From the NCBI GenBank assembly GCA_040386155.1, contig JAZKFZ010000003.1, forward strand, positions 186,001 to 250,000: DNA of 64,000 nucleotides. The letters are read 5' to 3'. The notes under the pieces were generated by a model. It was not told the origin of the DNA, did not search any database, and saw nothing but the letters and a program-made list of their open reading frames with translations. The position numbers and the translations under genes were made by a program. Below, piece by piece: positions 1 to 9,149 of the stretch (positions within the stretch are counted from its first letter, which is position 1; each line of letters begins with the position of its first letter). This stretch comes from M0103 sp040386155 (lineage in GTDB: Bacteria; Bacteroidota; Bacteroidia; Flavobacteriales_D; Crocinitomicaceae).

Positions 1-1
1 A

Positions 2-1288
2 CCAAAAACACACATTACGCCAGAATTTGTTCGTGACGAGATAGCTGCAGGTCGCGCAATTATCCCCAATAATATTAATCATCCAGAAAGCGAACCAATG
101 ATAATTGGACGTAACTTTTTGGTGAAAATTAATGCTAATATTGGAAACTCTGCGGTAACATCAAGCATCGAAGAAGAAGTTGAGAAAGCAGTGTGGGCAT
201 GCCGTTGGGGTGCTGATACCATTATGGATTTATCGACAGGAAAAAATATTCATGAAACGCGCGAGTGGATCATTCGTAATTCTCCAGTTCCAATTGGTAC
301 TGTTCCGATTTATCAAGCACTAGAAAAAGTAGATGGTGTTGCAGAAGATTTAACGTGGGAGATTTTTAAAGATACCTTAATAGAGCAAGCGGAGCAGGGT
401 GTTTCTTATTTCACAATTCACGCAGGCGTATTGTTGCGCTATATTCCAATGACAGCAAAACGTGTTACTGGAATTGTTTCTCGTGGTGGTTCTATCATGG
501 CGAAATGGTGTTTAGCGCATCATAAAGAAAACTTCTTGTACACGCATTTTGAAGAGATTTGTGAAATCATGAAAGCCTACGATGTTGCCTTTTCGTTAGG
601 TGATGGTTTACGTCCAGGTTCAATTGCAGATGCAAATGATGAGGCGCAGTTCAGTGAGTTAGAAACCTTGGGCGAATTGACCAAAATTGCTTGGAAACAC
701 GATGTTCAGGTAATGATTGAAGGCCCAGGACACGTTCCAATGCACATGATTAAAGAAAATATGGACAAGCAATTGGCTGAATGTCACGAAGCGCCTTTTT
801 ACACATTAGGTCCACTAACAACTGATATTGCACCAGGCTATGATCACATTACTTCTGCAATTGGAGCAGCAATGATTGGTTGGTTTGGAACAGCCATGTT
901 GTGTTACGTTACACCAAAAGAACACCTCGGTTTACCAAATCGTAAGGATGTAAAAGATGGTGTAATTACTTACAAATTGGCAGCGCATGCAGCTGATTTA
1001 GCAAAAGGTCATCCCGGTGCTCAATTACGCGACAATGCATTGAGTAAAGCACGTTTCGAATTCCGTTGGGAAGATCAATTCAATCTGTCTTTAGATCCAG
1101 ATACAGCGAGAGAATACCACGATGAGACTTTGCCAGCTGACGGAGCTAAAATTGCCCATTTCTGTTCAATGTGTGGTCCTAAATTCTGTTCGATGAAAAT
1201 TACACAGGAAATTAGAGAAAGTGCAGCAGCTGGAATGTTTGATAAATCTGAAGAGTTTAAAAGTAAAGGAAGCGAAATCTATTCATAA
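2..1288 (+). CDS. thiC: Phosphomethylpyrimidine synthase ThiC (5' end outside window)
   Basis: Radical-SAM enzyme that rearranges aminoimidazole ribotide into HMP phosphate, the pyrimidine half of thiamin. The reading frame is open from base 2, and the first residues (ITPEFVRDEIAAGRAIIP) already belong to the conserved ThiC core, so about the first third of a normal 550-630 residue protein lies upstream; 428 residues are visible. The C-terminal iron-sulphur motif CSMCGPKFC (CxxCxxxxC) is intact near residue 380. The stop is followed immediately by the GTG of the next gene, so the two are surely cotranscribed. A TPP riboswitch and thiS would be expected upstream, outside the window. Confidence 0.97.
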   Translation, partial: PKTHITPEFVRDEIAAGRAIIPNNINHPESEPMIIGRNFLVKINANIGNSAVTSSIEEEVEKAVWACRWGADTIMDLSTGKNIHETREWIIRNSPVPIGTVPIYQALEKVDGVAEDLTWEIFKDTLIEQAEQGVSYFTIHAGVLLRYIPMTAKRVTGIVSRGGSIMAKWCLAHHKENFLYTHFEEICEIMKAYDVAFSLGDGLRPGSIADANDEAQFSELETLGELTKIAWKHDVQVMIEGPGHVPMHMIKENMDKQLAECHEAPFYTLGPLTTDIAPGYDHITSAIGAAMIGWFGTAMLCYVTPKEHLGLPNRKDVKDGVITYKLAAHAADLAKGHPGAQLRDNALSKARFEFRWEDQFNLSLDPDTAREYHDETLPADGAKIAHFCSMCGPKFCSMKITQEIRESAAAGMFDKSEEFKSKGSEIYS

Positions 1289-2575
1289 GTGAGAATTCTA
1301 CTGTCATATCCTGATTCCGTTGCGAATGAAGCAGCACGTATCAATTTATTGATGGCGGAAAATTTTGATGTTTTTCATTTACGTAAGCCTAATTGGACGG
1401 CAGGGCAAGTCAAGCAACTATTGAATCAGTTGAGTTCAGATGTATTGAAAAGAACTTCATTACACCAGCACCATGATGTAGCCATTGAATTTGGAATACA
1501 ACGTTTACACTTCCCAGCAGATTTAAGGAATAGCTTTTCCAGTTTGCAACTTGAGGAAATGAAGTGGGATGATGCTGTTTTTTCAACTTCAGTACATTCA
1601 ACAGACGAATATTTAGAACTTTCAGATGTATTTGATTATACCTTTTTGGGACCTGTATTTGACAGTATTTCGAAAGAAGGATACAAGGCAATAAACCCTG
1701 ATCTCTCGAGAAAAAATGCGCATGTTGATGTGATTGCCTTAGGAGGTATTACGCCTAAGAATGAATCATTAGCTGTCCAAATGGGATTTGATGGTGTCGC
1801 CGTGTTGGGCAGTGTTTGGAAAAAATATGATCGTCCAATTGTGCTTTCCATTGCTGGTTTTGACCCAAGTGGCGGTGCAGGTGTTTTGGCGGACGTAAAA
1901 ACGTTTGAGCAACATCGCTGTTTAGGTTTTGCAGTTCAAACGGCAATAACAGTTCAAACCGAAGATCAGTTTTTGTCTGTAGAATGGATTGCCTATGATA
2001 AAATTATTGAACAATTAAAACCCCTGCTAGCGCATTATTCGATTTCAACTATTAAGATTGGATTGATTGAAAGTTTACCTGTGCTATTGAAATTGCTGCT
2101 TTGGTTGAAAGAAAATTGTCCAGACGCTAAAATTGTTTGGGATCCAATTCTTTCTGCTTCCGCAGGCGAAAAATTTCATAGCGAGTGGTCACAAGAATTG
2201 TTAGACTCGATCTTAAAAAAAGTACTTCTTTTGACACCCAACAGCGATGAAGCGAAACTTCTGGGGCAAACTGACAAGCCATCAACTGCTGCAGAAAATT
2301 TGTCACTATTGACGAATGTATTGCTAAAAGGCGGACATCTAGCGTATTTGCAGGGAACGGATATGCTTATCGCAATCAATGGAAAAAAATGGACGTTTAG
2401 CCCAGCATCAAATGAGGTTTATCCTAAGCATGGCTCAGGTTGTATTTTGTCGGCAGCAATTGTATCCAATTTAGCGCTTGGACTTTCCTTAGATGCCGCG
2501 TGCGAAGCAGCAAAAAGATACACAGAGCGAGCACTAGCCTCAAACAAACAACATTTGGCTTATCATGTTGCATAA
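1289..2575 (+). CDS. thiD: Fusion of a ThiE/TenI-like domain with HMP(-P) kinase ThiD
   Basis: Residues 1 to about 185 fold like thiamin-phosphate synthase/TenI (FDVFHLRKPNW, FDYTFLGPVFDS, VIALGGITPKN). Residues about 188-428 are hydroxymethylpyrimidine kinase (IVLSIAGFDPSGGAGVLADVK, and a C-terminal HGSGC anion hole). ThiD phosphorylates HMP-P to HMP-PP. The N-terminal domain lacks the usual Asn-Asp (lliND) pair and the Lys of the GPvFpTxTK loop, and a complete thiE follows, so it may be non-catalytic or TenI-like. The start is GTG, directly abutting the thiC stop. The stop lies 11 bases inside thiE. The function of the N-terminal half is inferred. Confidence 0.9.
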   Translation: MRILLSYPDSVANEAARINLLMAENFDVFHLRKPNWTAGQVKQLLNQLSSDVLKRTSLHQHHDVAIEFGIQRLHFPADLRNSFSSLQLEEMKWDDAVFSTSVHSTDEYLELSDVFDYTFLGPVFDSISKEGYKAINPDLSRKNAHVDVIALGGITPKNESLAVQMGFDGVAVLGSVWKKYDRPIVLSIAGFDPSGGAGVLADVKTFEQHRCLGFAVQTAITVQTEDQFLSVEWIAYDKIIEQLKPLLAHYSISTIKIGLIESLPVLLKLLLWLKENCPDAKIVWDPILSASAGEKFHSEWSQELLDSILKKVLLLTPNSDEAKLLGQTDKPSTAAENLSLLTNVLLKGGHLAYLQGTDMLIAINGKKWTFSPASNEVYPKHGSGCILSAAIVSNLALGLSLDAACEAAKRYTERALASNKQHLAYHVA

Positions 2576-3194
2576 AATTCAATACATATCGCAAGGAAAC
2601 ACAGCCGAAGAACAGCTCCGAAATATCCGAGAAGTTTTGGAAGCGGGAGGACGATGGATTCAATTGCGCTATAAAAATCCAAATGAAATTTTAGCCGTCG
2701 CGAAAGAAGTGAAAGCCTTGTGTGCTCAATTCAACGCGCTATTTATTATCAATGATTTTGTTGAAATAGCAAAGGAAGTGGATGCTGATGGAGTTCATCT
2801 GGGATTGCAAGATACATCGATAGAGAAGGCGAGAGCTGTGCTTGGATCGGAAAAGATAATTGGAGGAACAGCGAATACCTTGGAAGATGTGAAACAACGA
2901 ATTGAAGAAGGATGTGATTACATCGGACTTGGACCGTTTCGGTTTACAACAACAAAACAATCATTAAGTCCAATTTTGGGCTTGGAAGGATACCAGTCAA
3001 TACTAAATCAATTGAATTCGAGCGTTCCCATTTTTGCCATCGGAGGCATCGAAACGGATGATGTAGAAGCAATTTTGAGCAATGGAATATACGGAATTGC
3101 ACTTTCTGGATTGATCAGCAATTCATCAGATAAAAAATTAGTACTTACAACTTTAAATACCATTGTAAATGGAACAGTTGAAAATAGGAGATAA
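2565..3194 (+). CDS. thiE: Thiamin-phosphate synthase
   Basis: Joins HMP-PP and carboxythiazole phosphate to give thiamin phosphate. The 209-residue TIM barrel shows the family landmarks in order: IQLRYKN, FIINDFVEIAKEVDADGVHLG, IIGGTANTLEDV, DYIGLGPFRFTTTK and FAIGGI. It overlaps the preceding fusion gene by 11 bases and the next gene by 26 bases, so translation is probably coupled along the operon. This is the complete ThiE of the locus, in contrast to the degenerate ThiE-like domain just upstream. Confidence 0.95.
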   Translation: MLHKIQYISQGNTAEEQLRNIREVLEAGGRWIQLRYKNPNEILAVAKEVKALCAQFNALFIINDFVEIAKEVDADGVHLGLQDTSIEKARAVLGSEKIIGGTANTLEDVKQRIEEGCDYIGLGPFRFTTTKQSLSPILGLEGYQSILNQLNSSVPIFAIGGIETDDVEAILSNGIYGIALSGLISNSSDKKLVLTTLNTIVNGTVENRR

Positions 3195-3939
3195 GAGTTT
3201 TCAGTCGCGACTTTTCGTTGGAACAGGGAAATTTGGCTCATCAGCACAGATGGAAGCAGCTATTCTTGCTTCACAAAGTGAGTTAGTGACAGTAGCGCTA
3301 AAACGGGTCGATTTTGAAACAGAAACTGATTCACTCTTGGCGCATCTCAATCACTCTCACATCAATTTATTGCCCAATACTTCAGGTGCACGCAATGCGA
3401 AAGAAGCCATTTTTGCTGCACAATTGGCACGAGAAGCGATGGAAACAAATTGGTTGAAACTAGAAATTCATCCCGATCCAAAGTATTTGTTGCCAGATGC
3501 TATTGAAACATTGAGAGCAACAGAAGAGTTAGCCAAAATGGGTTTTATTATTCTACCCTACATTCATGCAGATCCAGTTCTTTGCAAGCAACTAGAAGAT
3601 GCAGGAACATCAGCAGTAATGCCTTTGGGAGCACCCATCGGTACGAATAAGGGCTTGAGAACAATCGATTTTTTGGAAATTATCATCGAACAAAGTCGTG
3701 TGCCAGTGATTGTAGACGCAGGAATTGGAGCGCCTTCAGATGCTGCTAAAGCGATGGAAATTGGCGCAGATGCAGTACTTGTCAACACTGCAATTGCAGT
3801 CGCAGGTAACCCTACAGAAATGGCAAGAGCCTTCAAACTGGCGGTGGAAGCTGGGCGCATGGCATACGAAGCACGATTAGGAGTGATCAGTAATTTTGCT
3901 TCTGCAAGTAGTCCATTGACTGGATTTTTGAATAGTTAA
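3169..3939 (+). CDS. thiG: Thiazole synthase
   Basis: Condenses dehydroglycine, DXP and the ThiS thiocarboxylate into the thiazole phosphate. The 256-residue (beta/alpha)8 protein carries the Schiff-base lysine in WLKLEIHPDPKYLLPD and the conserved loops VMPLGAPIGTNKGL and VIVDAGIGAPSDAAKAMEIG. The ATG at 3169 lies inside thiE and gives the normal N-terminus, so the 26-base overlap seems real. It is followed by an 88-bp gap holding a G/C palindrome before thiH. Confidence 0.96.
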   Translation: MEQLKIGDKSFQSRLFVGTGKFGSSAQMEAAILASQSELVTVALKRVDFETETDSLLAHLNHSHINLLPNTSGARNAKEAIFAAQLAREAMETNWLKLEIHPDPKYLLPDAIETLRATEELAKMGFIILPYIHADPVLCKQLEDAGTSAVMPLGAPIGTNKGLRTIDFLEIIIEQSRVPVIVDAGIGAPSDAAKAMEIGADAVLVNTAIAVAGNPTEMARAFKLAVEAGRMAYEARLGVISNFASASSPLTGFLNS

Positions 3940-3985
3940 GAATTTACTTTAAAATAACTTTCCTTGATAGGATGCACGTCACCTT

Positions 3986-4016
3986 CCCCCTTTGGAGGGG
4001 GATTGAGGGGGAGGAA
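3986..4016 (+). repeat. C/G-rich palindromic repeat between thiG and thiH
   Basis: CCCCCT (3986-3991) pairs with AGGGGG (3996-4001) over a TTGG loop and is followed by a further GGGGGAGG tract. It is the only long gap inside an otherwise overlapping operon. A relative (CCTCC AAA GGAGG) occurs at 61421-61433. C/G blocks of this kind are commonly dispersed in Bacteroidota genomes. There is no T-run, so it is not an obvious terminator. Confidence 0.55.
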
Positions 4017-4027
4017 AACTTAAGTTT

Positions 4028-5143
4028 ATGAGTTTTATAAATTTGTTTGAAAAATTAAATTGGGACGAAGTAAAAGCTTCTATCTATAACAAAACGTCAA
4101 GAGATGTAGAATTTGCCCTACAATCGAAACATCGCAATTTAGAAGATTTTAAAGCCTTGATTTCTCCTGCCGCTGAACCCTACTTGGAACAAATGGCCGT
4201 GATGAGTCAAGCACTTACACAAAAGCGATTTGGTAAAACCATTCAGCTATTTTCACCCATGTATTTGAGTAACGAGTGCAACAATATTTGCACGTATTGC
4301 GGGTTTAGTCTCGATAATAAAGTGCTTAGAAAAACCTTGTCAGATGCCGAAATTTTGCAGGAAGCAGAAGTCATCAAGGCAATGGGCTTCAATCATATTT
4401 TATTAGTAACAGGCGAGGCCAATCATACTGTTCACCTTAATTATTTCTTGAATGCCGTGAAATTACTTGCGCCGCATTTTGCCAATATTTCAATCGAATT
4501 TCAACCATTGGAAACGGAAGAATATGCTTTGTTGCATGAAGCCGGCGTCTATGCGGTATTGGTGTATCAAGAAACGTATCACAAAGATGTTTACAAGGTC
4601 TATCATCCGAAAGGAAAAAAATCGAATTTCAACTACCGATTAGCAACTCCTGAGCGTTTGGGGGAGAGTAAAATGCATAAAATAGGATTGGGTGTTTTGC
4701 TTGGACTTGAAGATTGGCGGGTAGATTCTTTCTTTTGTGCATCTCATTTAGATTATCTTCAACGCCGCTATTGGCAAACAAAATATTCGATTTCCTTTCC
4801 ACGAATGCGCCCAGCAGAAGGAATTATAGAACCCAATGTCATAGTTACTGATCGCGAATTGGTACAATTAATTTGTGCCTATCGTTTATTCAATGAAGAT
4901 GTAGAGTTGTCTGTTTCCACGCGCGAATCTGAGGAATTTAGAAATCATGTATTTAAATTAGGAGCAACAAGCATGAGTGCTGCATCGAAGACAAATCCCG
5001 GAGGTTATGCTGTAGCGCTTGAATCGCTGGAACAATTTGAAATCAGCGATGAAAGAGATGTTGAAACATTTACAAAAATGATCATCGATGGCGGATATGA
5101 ACCCGTTTACAAGGATTGGGAACGCGCTTATAATTTCAAATGA
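4028..5143 (+). CDS. thiH: 2-iminoacetate synthase (tyrosine lyase)
   Basis: Radical-SAM enzyme that cleaves tyrosine to p-cresol and dehydroglycine, the nitrogen donor for ThiG; use of ThiH rather than the oxygen-dependent ThiO suits low-oxygen growth. The 371-residue protein has the cluster motif CNNICTYC (CxxxCxxC) near residue 85, followed by GFSLDNK. ThiG and ThiH act as a pair, and the genes are adjacent. The stop overlaps the thiF start in an ATGA arrangement. Confidence 0.96.
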   Translation: MSFINLFEKLNWDEVKASIYNKTSRDVEFALQSKHRNLEDFKALISPAAEPYLEQMAVMSQALTQKRFGKTIQLFSPMYLSNECNNICTYCGFSLDNKVLRKTLSDAEILQEAEVIKAMGFNHILLVTGEANHTVHLNYFLNAVKLLAPHFANISIEFQPLETEEYALLHEAGVYAVLVYQETYHKDVYKVYHPKGKKSNFNYRLATPERLGESKMHKIGLGVLLGLEDWRVDSFFCASHLDYLQRRYWQTKYSISFPRMRPAEGIIEPNVIVTDRELVQLICAYRLFNEDVELSVSTRESEEFRNHVFKLGATSMSAASKTNPGGYAVALESLEQFEISDERDVETFTKMIIDGGYEPVYKDWERAYNFK

Positions 5144-5832
5144 GTAGATATAGCAAGCAAATACAGCTAAATGATTTTGGTCTTTTGGGTCAAATGAAAT
5201 TACAAAATGCGAAAGTGTTAGTGATCGGTGCAGGTGGATTGGGCTGTCCAGTGCTTCAGTATTTAACAGCGATGGGAGTTGGCACCATTGGCATTGTTGA
5301 TTTTGATGTGGTGGAAGCATCTAATTTACATCGACAAGTTTTGTATACGCCTCAAGATCTTGCTAAGAAGAAGGTCGATGTTGCGATGGAGAAATTAAGC
5401 GCTCAAAATCCTGATGTAAAGTTGGTAAAGCACGATATGATGTTAACGGATCTTAATGCTAAAGAGCTGATTAGTCAATATGATCTTGTGGTAGATGGCT
5501 GCGATAATTTTTTAACGCGTTACACGGTGAATGACACTTGTGTGGCACTTTCAAAGCCCTTGGTGTATGGCAGTATTTTGGGAGATCAAGGTCAACTAGC
5601 AACATTCAATTTCCACGGAAGCAAAAACTTGCGCGATTTATTTCCTGAGCCACCAAACGCCGAGGACGTTCCCAATTGTTCAGAAAATGGTGTTTTAGGA
5701 GTTGTACCCGGAATTGTAGGAACAATGATGGCAAGAGAAGTGGTGAGTGTGCTTGTAGGATCGCCGACACTTGTGAATCAATTTTGTCTGTACGATACAC
5801 AGCAGTTTACATTGACCAAGTTGCTGTATTGA
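5140..5832 (+). CDS. thiF: ThiS adenylyltransferase / ThiF-MoeB family protein without zinc cysteines
   Basis: Activates the C-terminal glycine of ThiS (or MoaD) by adenylation. It has the nucleotide-binding GAGGLGCP loop near residue 31 and the E1-like motifs DFDVVEASNLHRQVL and DGCDNFLTRYTVND. At 230 residues it has ThiF length. Both CxxC pairs that bind zinc in E. coli ThiF and MoeB are missing: the position before LFPEPP reads NLRD, and the C-terminal pair is absent. It is last in the thi operon, overlaps thiH by 4 bases and is followed by a terminator-like hairpin. Confidence 0.92.
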   Translation: MSRYSKQIQLNDFGLLGQMKLQNAKVLVIGAGGLGCPVLQYLTAMGVGTIGIVDFDVVEASNLHRQVLYTPQDLAKKKVDVAMEKLSAQNPDVKLVKHDMMLTDLNAKELISQYDLVVDGCDNFLTRYTVNDTCVALSKPLVYGSILGDQGQLATFNFHGSKNLRDLFPEPPNAEDVPNCSENGVLGVVPGIVGTMMAREVVSVLVGSPTLVNQFCLYDTQQFTLTKLLY

Positions 5833-5894
5833 TACTTTTCAAATTTCTTTCGTGTGAACATTTATTGTGAATAACTAGTGTCTTTTGCAATTTA

Positions 5895-5939
5895 AAAAGC
5901 CAAGAGAATTGATTATTTTAGTGGCTTTTATACTATTTA
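5895..5939 (+). terminator. Probable terminator of the thiamin operon
   Basis: AAAAGCCA (5895-5902) pairs with TGGCTTTT (5932-5939) over a 29-nt loop. It lies just after thiF and just before the restriction gene, so it separates the operon from the island. The loop is long, which lowers confidence. Confidence 0.5.
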
Positions 5940-5949
5940 CGAAAGATCA

Positions 5950-8900
5950 ATGCCGCTGTTCCAACAATCTGTCATACGAAAACACATTGAATCCTTTGAT
6001 GCGAAACACATTGAAGAAAAATGGGTTTTATTTAAAAGTATCTTTCATTCTCCCGAAAAACAAAGCAACATTCGCAATAGTAAGGAAGAACAATACCAAG
6101 AAGGATTCCTGCGCGACCTATTTGTACAAGTGTTGGGATATACCATCAATCCAGAACCAAATTTCAATTTGCTGACGGAACAAAAAAACGTAAACAACAG
6201 CAAGAAAGCGGATGGCGCAATTGTAGTAGACGGGAAAGCAATTGGTGTTATTGAATTAAAAGGAACGGAAACAACCGACCTAAATAAAATTGAAATTCAA
6301 GCATTTGGGTACAAGAACAACCAGCCTGGATGTAATTATGTGATTACCTCGAACTTCGAGAAATTGCGTTTTTACATTGACAATACCACACAGCAAGAAG
6401 AATTCAATTTGTTTACCCTGACCAAAGCACAATTCGAGTTGTTGTATGCGTGTTTGGCGTGGGAAAGCATTAAAAACAATACGCCAACACAGATTTTGAA
6501 CGAATCTGTTTCGAAGGAAAATATCATTACCAAAAGTTTATACAAAGATTATTCTGAATTCAAACGGGCTTTGTTTGCGAACATGGTGGAATTGAATCCG
6601 CAGTTTGATAAATTGGTCTTGTTTAAGAAAACGCAGAAATTACTCGATCGTTTTCTGTTTATTTTCTTTGCAGAGGACCGCGGCTTGTTGCCGACGAACT
6701 TAATTTTCCGCATCAACAAAGAGTGGGAAAACATTATTGCGCAGCGCATTTCTGTTTCCTTGTTTGATCGCTATAAAATGTACTTCAACGACCTCAATGT
6801 AGGAGCGAAAGTGACACTACCCGCTTTTGGAAAGAAAACAGGTGAAGCCATCACTGCCGAATTTGAAATCTTTGCCTATAACGGCGGTTTGTTTGTGCCC
6901 GATGAAATTCTCGATAATATTGCTATTAACGACACCCTGCTCCATTCCTACACGCAGAAAATGAGTCATTACAATTTTGAAAGCGATGTGGATGTGAATA
7001 TTTTGGGACACATTTTCGAGAATTCCTTGAACGAGATTGACGAAATAAAATCGGAGATTGAAGGAAATGTCTTGGAGAAAACCAAAACCCGCAGAAAAAA
7101 AGATGGCGTTTTCTACACACCTAAATACATCACGAAATACATTATAGACAATACAATTGGGAAATTGTGTACGGAGAAGAAGGAAGAAATGAAGCTCCTC
7201 GACGAAGAATACATTACTGATAAAAAAATACAAACTAAAACAAAAAAAGCCCTACTTGATAAACTGAACGATTACCGCAACTGGCTCTTAGATTTAACGA
7301 TTTGTGATCCTGCTTGTGGTTCGGGTGCATTCTTGAACCAAGCGCTTGAGTTCTTGATTGCCGAACACCGGTACGTGGATGAATTGCAAGCGAAATTATT
7401 GGGCGATTCACTCATTTTAAGCGACATTGAAAACAGCATCTTGGAGCGCAACATTTACGGTGTTGACCTCAACGACGAATCCGTTGAAATTGCGAAACTT
7501 TCTTTGTGGTTGCGCACGGCTCAGAAAGGCAGAAAACTGAATTCCTTGAATAACAACATCAAATGCGGAAACTCTTTAATTGATGATCCAGCAGTTGCAG
7601 GCGATAAAGCTTTTTCGTGGGAGAAAGAATTTCCAGAAGTATTTGCGAAAGGAGGTTTTGATGTGGTGATTGGGAATCCGCCGTATGTGAGGGTGCAAAA
7701 TTTGGATTATAATACTATTGATTATTATAAACGGAACTATAAGGTTTGTCACCAAAGAGTAGATTTATATTTATTGTTTTTTGAACGAGGTTTTTCAATT
7801 ATAAACCAAAATGGAATATTGTCTTTCATTAACCCAACAATGTTCATTAATTCTGATTATGGAATTGGTCTTAGAAAATTCCTAAAAGAAACAAGTATAG
7901 TAGAGATTATTGATTTTGGTGATTTAGCAATTTTTGAGGATGCTATTACTTACACTGGGATTTTTACAATTATGCATAAATCAAGATTGTCATTCAATTA
8001 TCTTAAAATTGATAATTTGAATAATGTAATTACATCTCTTCAAAATGGTGAGCGAAAATCATTGGAAATTAATGATTTGTCGGATGAAGGTTGGACATTT
8101 TCCAACAAATCTGAATCTAAACTGCTTAACAAATTATCGAGTGGTATAAATATAGGAAAGTTGGCAATAATAAATTCAGGTTGTTTTACCGGATTTGATG
8201 AAGCTTATTTTGTAACTGATGAGATAATAAAAGAAAACAACTTAGAAGAGGAATTAATTTACCCTGTAATTATGGGTAAAGAACCAAAAAAGTATTTTTT
8301 AAATAGACCTATTAAAAAATCTATTTACCCATATTTTGAAAATAATGGAAGCTCTGAGTTAATTGAGGAAAAAGTTTTAATTGAAAAATTTCCTAAAATT
8401 CACGCCTATTTAAGTAAAAACAAAAATACATTACTTCAAAGAAAAGACAGCCGAAAAACTTTTGAAGAAATGAATAGACCATGGCATAGTTACACTCGTA
8501 AAGGTTTAATTGATGTTTTTAATAAACAAAAAATTATTGTAGGATATATTGTTAATGATAATACATATTGTCTTGATGAAAACAAATTTATGTTCAGCGT
8601 CGGTCGAGTTTTTGCAATTGTTCCGCATGACCCCAAAAAGCTAATTGGTATTTTAGGAATATTAAATTCTAAACTATCATCATATCAAATGAAGCTTAAG
8701 TGTCCAATTAAACAAGGAGGATATTTCAAGATTTCATCTAAATATCTATCTGATTTTTCAATTCCGAAAAACGCGGATCTTCAAAAGCTCGCTCCAAATG
8801 TGATATCAATTCAAGATTCTTATAAATCTTATAATTTGATTATCGAAAAGCTTACAAAATTATTAATTTATAAATACTCAATTATTCCTTCCCAAAAGAT

Positions 8901-9147
8901 TGAGTCATGGCATTCCTTATCATTCAACGATTTCATCAAAGAATTGAACAAAGCCATCAAAGCAGTGAAAGGAACACCTTTAACGAAGAAAGACGAATTT
9001 GAATGGATGGATTTGTTTGAGGAGAATAAAAAAAAGGCGCTGGAACTTAAAGCTGAAATTGATAAGATGGATAAGGAGATAGATGGGATGGTTTATGAGT
9101 TGTATGGGTTGAGTGAGGAGGAGATTAGGATTGTGGAGGGGGAGTGA
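5950..9147 (+). CDS. Type IIG (Eco57I-like) restriction-modification enzyme
   Basis: Single-chain enzyme combining DNA cleavage, adenine-N6 methylation and recognition; 1065 residues. The N-terminal nuclease has a PD-(D/E)xK-like set, D88 and ELK at 102-104. A helical connector reaches the methylase landmarks GVFYTPKYITKYI, DPACGSGAFLNQ (from residue 453) and GNPPY (from 575). A TaqI-type specificity region follows, and the end is coiled (ending MVYELYGLSEEEIRIVEG). From about 7700 to 8890 the coding DNA turns markedly A/T-rich, unlike both flanks. This suggests the recognition half was exchanged. No other BREX genes are present, so PglX is unlikely. The stop overlaps the next start. Confidence 0.93.
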   Translation: MPLFQQSVIRKHIESFDAKHIEEKWVLFKSIFHSPEKQSNIRNSKEEQYQEGFLRDLFVQVLGYTINPEPNFNLLTEQKNVNNSKKADGAIVVDGKAIGVIELKGTETTDLNKIEIQAFGYKNNQPGCNYVITSNFEKLRFYIDNTTQQEEFNLFTLTKAQFELLYACLAWESIKNNTPTQILNESVSKENIITKSLYKDYSEFKRALFANMVELNPQFDKLVLFKKTQKLLDRFLFIFFAEDRGLLPTNLIFRINKEWENIIAQRISVSLFDRYKMYFNDLNVGAKVTLPAFGKKTGEAITAEFEIFAYNGGLFVPDEILDNIAINDTLLHSYTQKMSHYNFESDVDVNILGHIFENSLNEIDEIKSEIEGNVLEKTKTRRKKDGVFYTPKYITKYIIDNTIGKLCTEKKEEMKLLDEEYITDKKIQTKTKKALLDKLNDYRNWLLDLTICDPACGSGAFLNQALEFLIAEHRYVDELQAKLLGDSLILSDIENSILERNIYGVDLNDESVEIAKLSLWLRTAQKGRKLNSLNNNIKCGNSLIDDPAVAGDKAFSWEKEFPEVFAKGGFDVVIGNPPYVRVQNLDYNTIDYYKRNYKVCHQRVDLYLLFFERGFSIINQNGILSFINPTMFINSDYGIGLRKFLKETSIVEIIDFGDLAIFEDAITYTGIFTIMHKSRLSFNYLKIDNLNNVITSLQNGERKSLEINDLSDEGWTFSNKSESKLLNKLSSGINIGKLAIINSGCFTGFDEAYFVTDEIIKENNLEEELIYPVIMGKEPKKYFLNRPIKKSIYPYFENNGSSELIEEKVLIEKFPKIHAYLSKNKNTLLQRKDSRKTFEEMNRPWHSYTRKGLIDVFNKQKIIVGYIVNDNTYCLDENKFMFSVGRVFAIVPHDPKKLIGILGILNSKLSSYQMKLKCPIKQGGYFKISSKYLSDFSIPKNADLQKLAPNVISIQDSYKSYNLIIEKLTKLLIYKYSIIPSQKIESWHSLSFNDFIKELNKAIKAVKGTPLTKKDEFEWMDLFEENKKKALELKAEIDKMDKEIDGMVYELYGLSEEEIRIVEGE

Positions 9148-9149
9148 TT

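Noticed and set aside
5885..6175. 96-codon frame overlapping the start of the type IIG gene
   Set aside because: Fully overlaps the restriction gene in another frame and has no family features.
5950..9147. BREX PglX-type methylase
   Set aside because: An N-terminal nuclease motif is present and no other BREX genes are nearby, so type IIG fits better.
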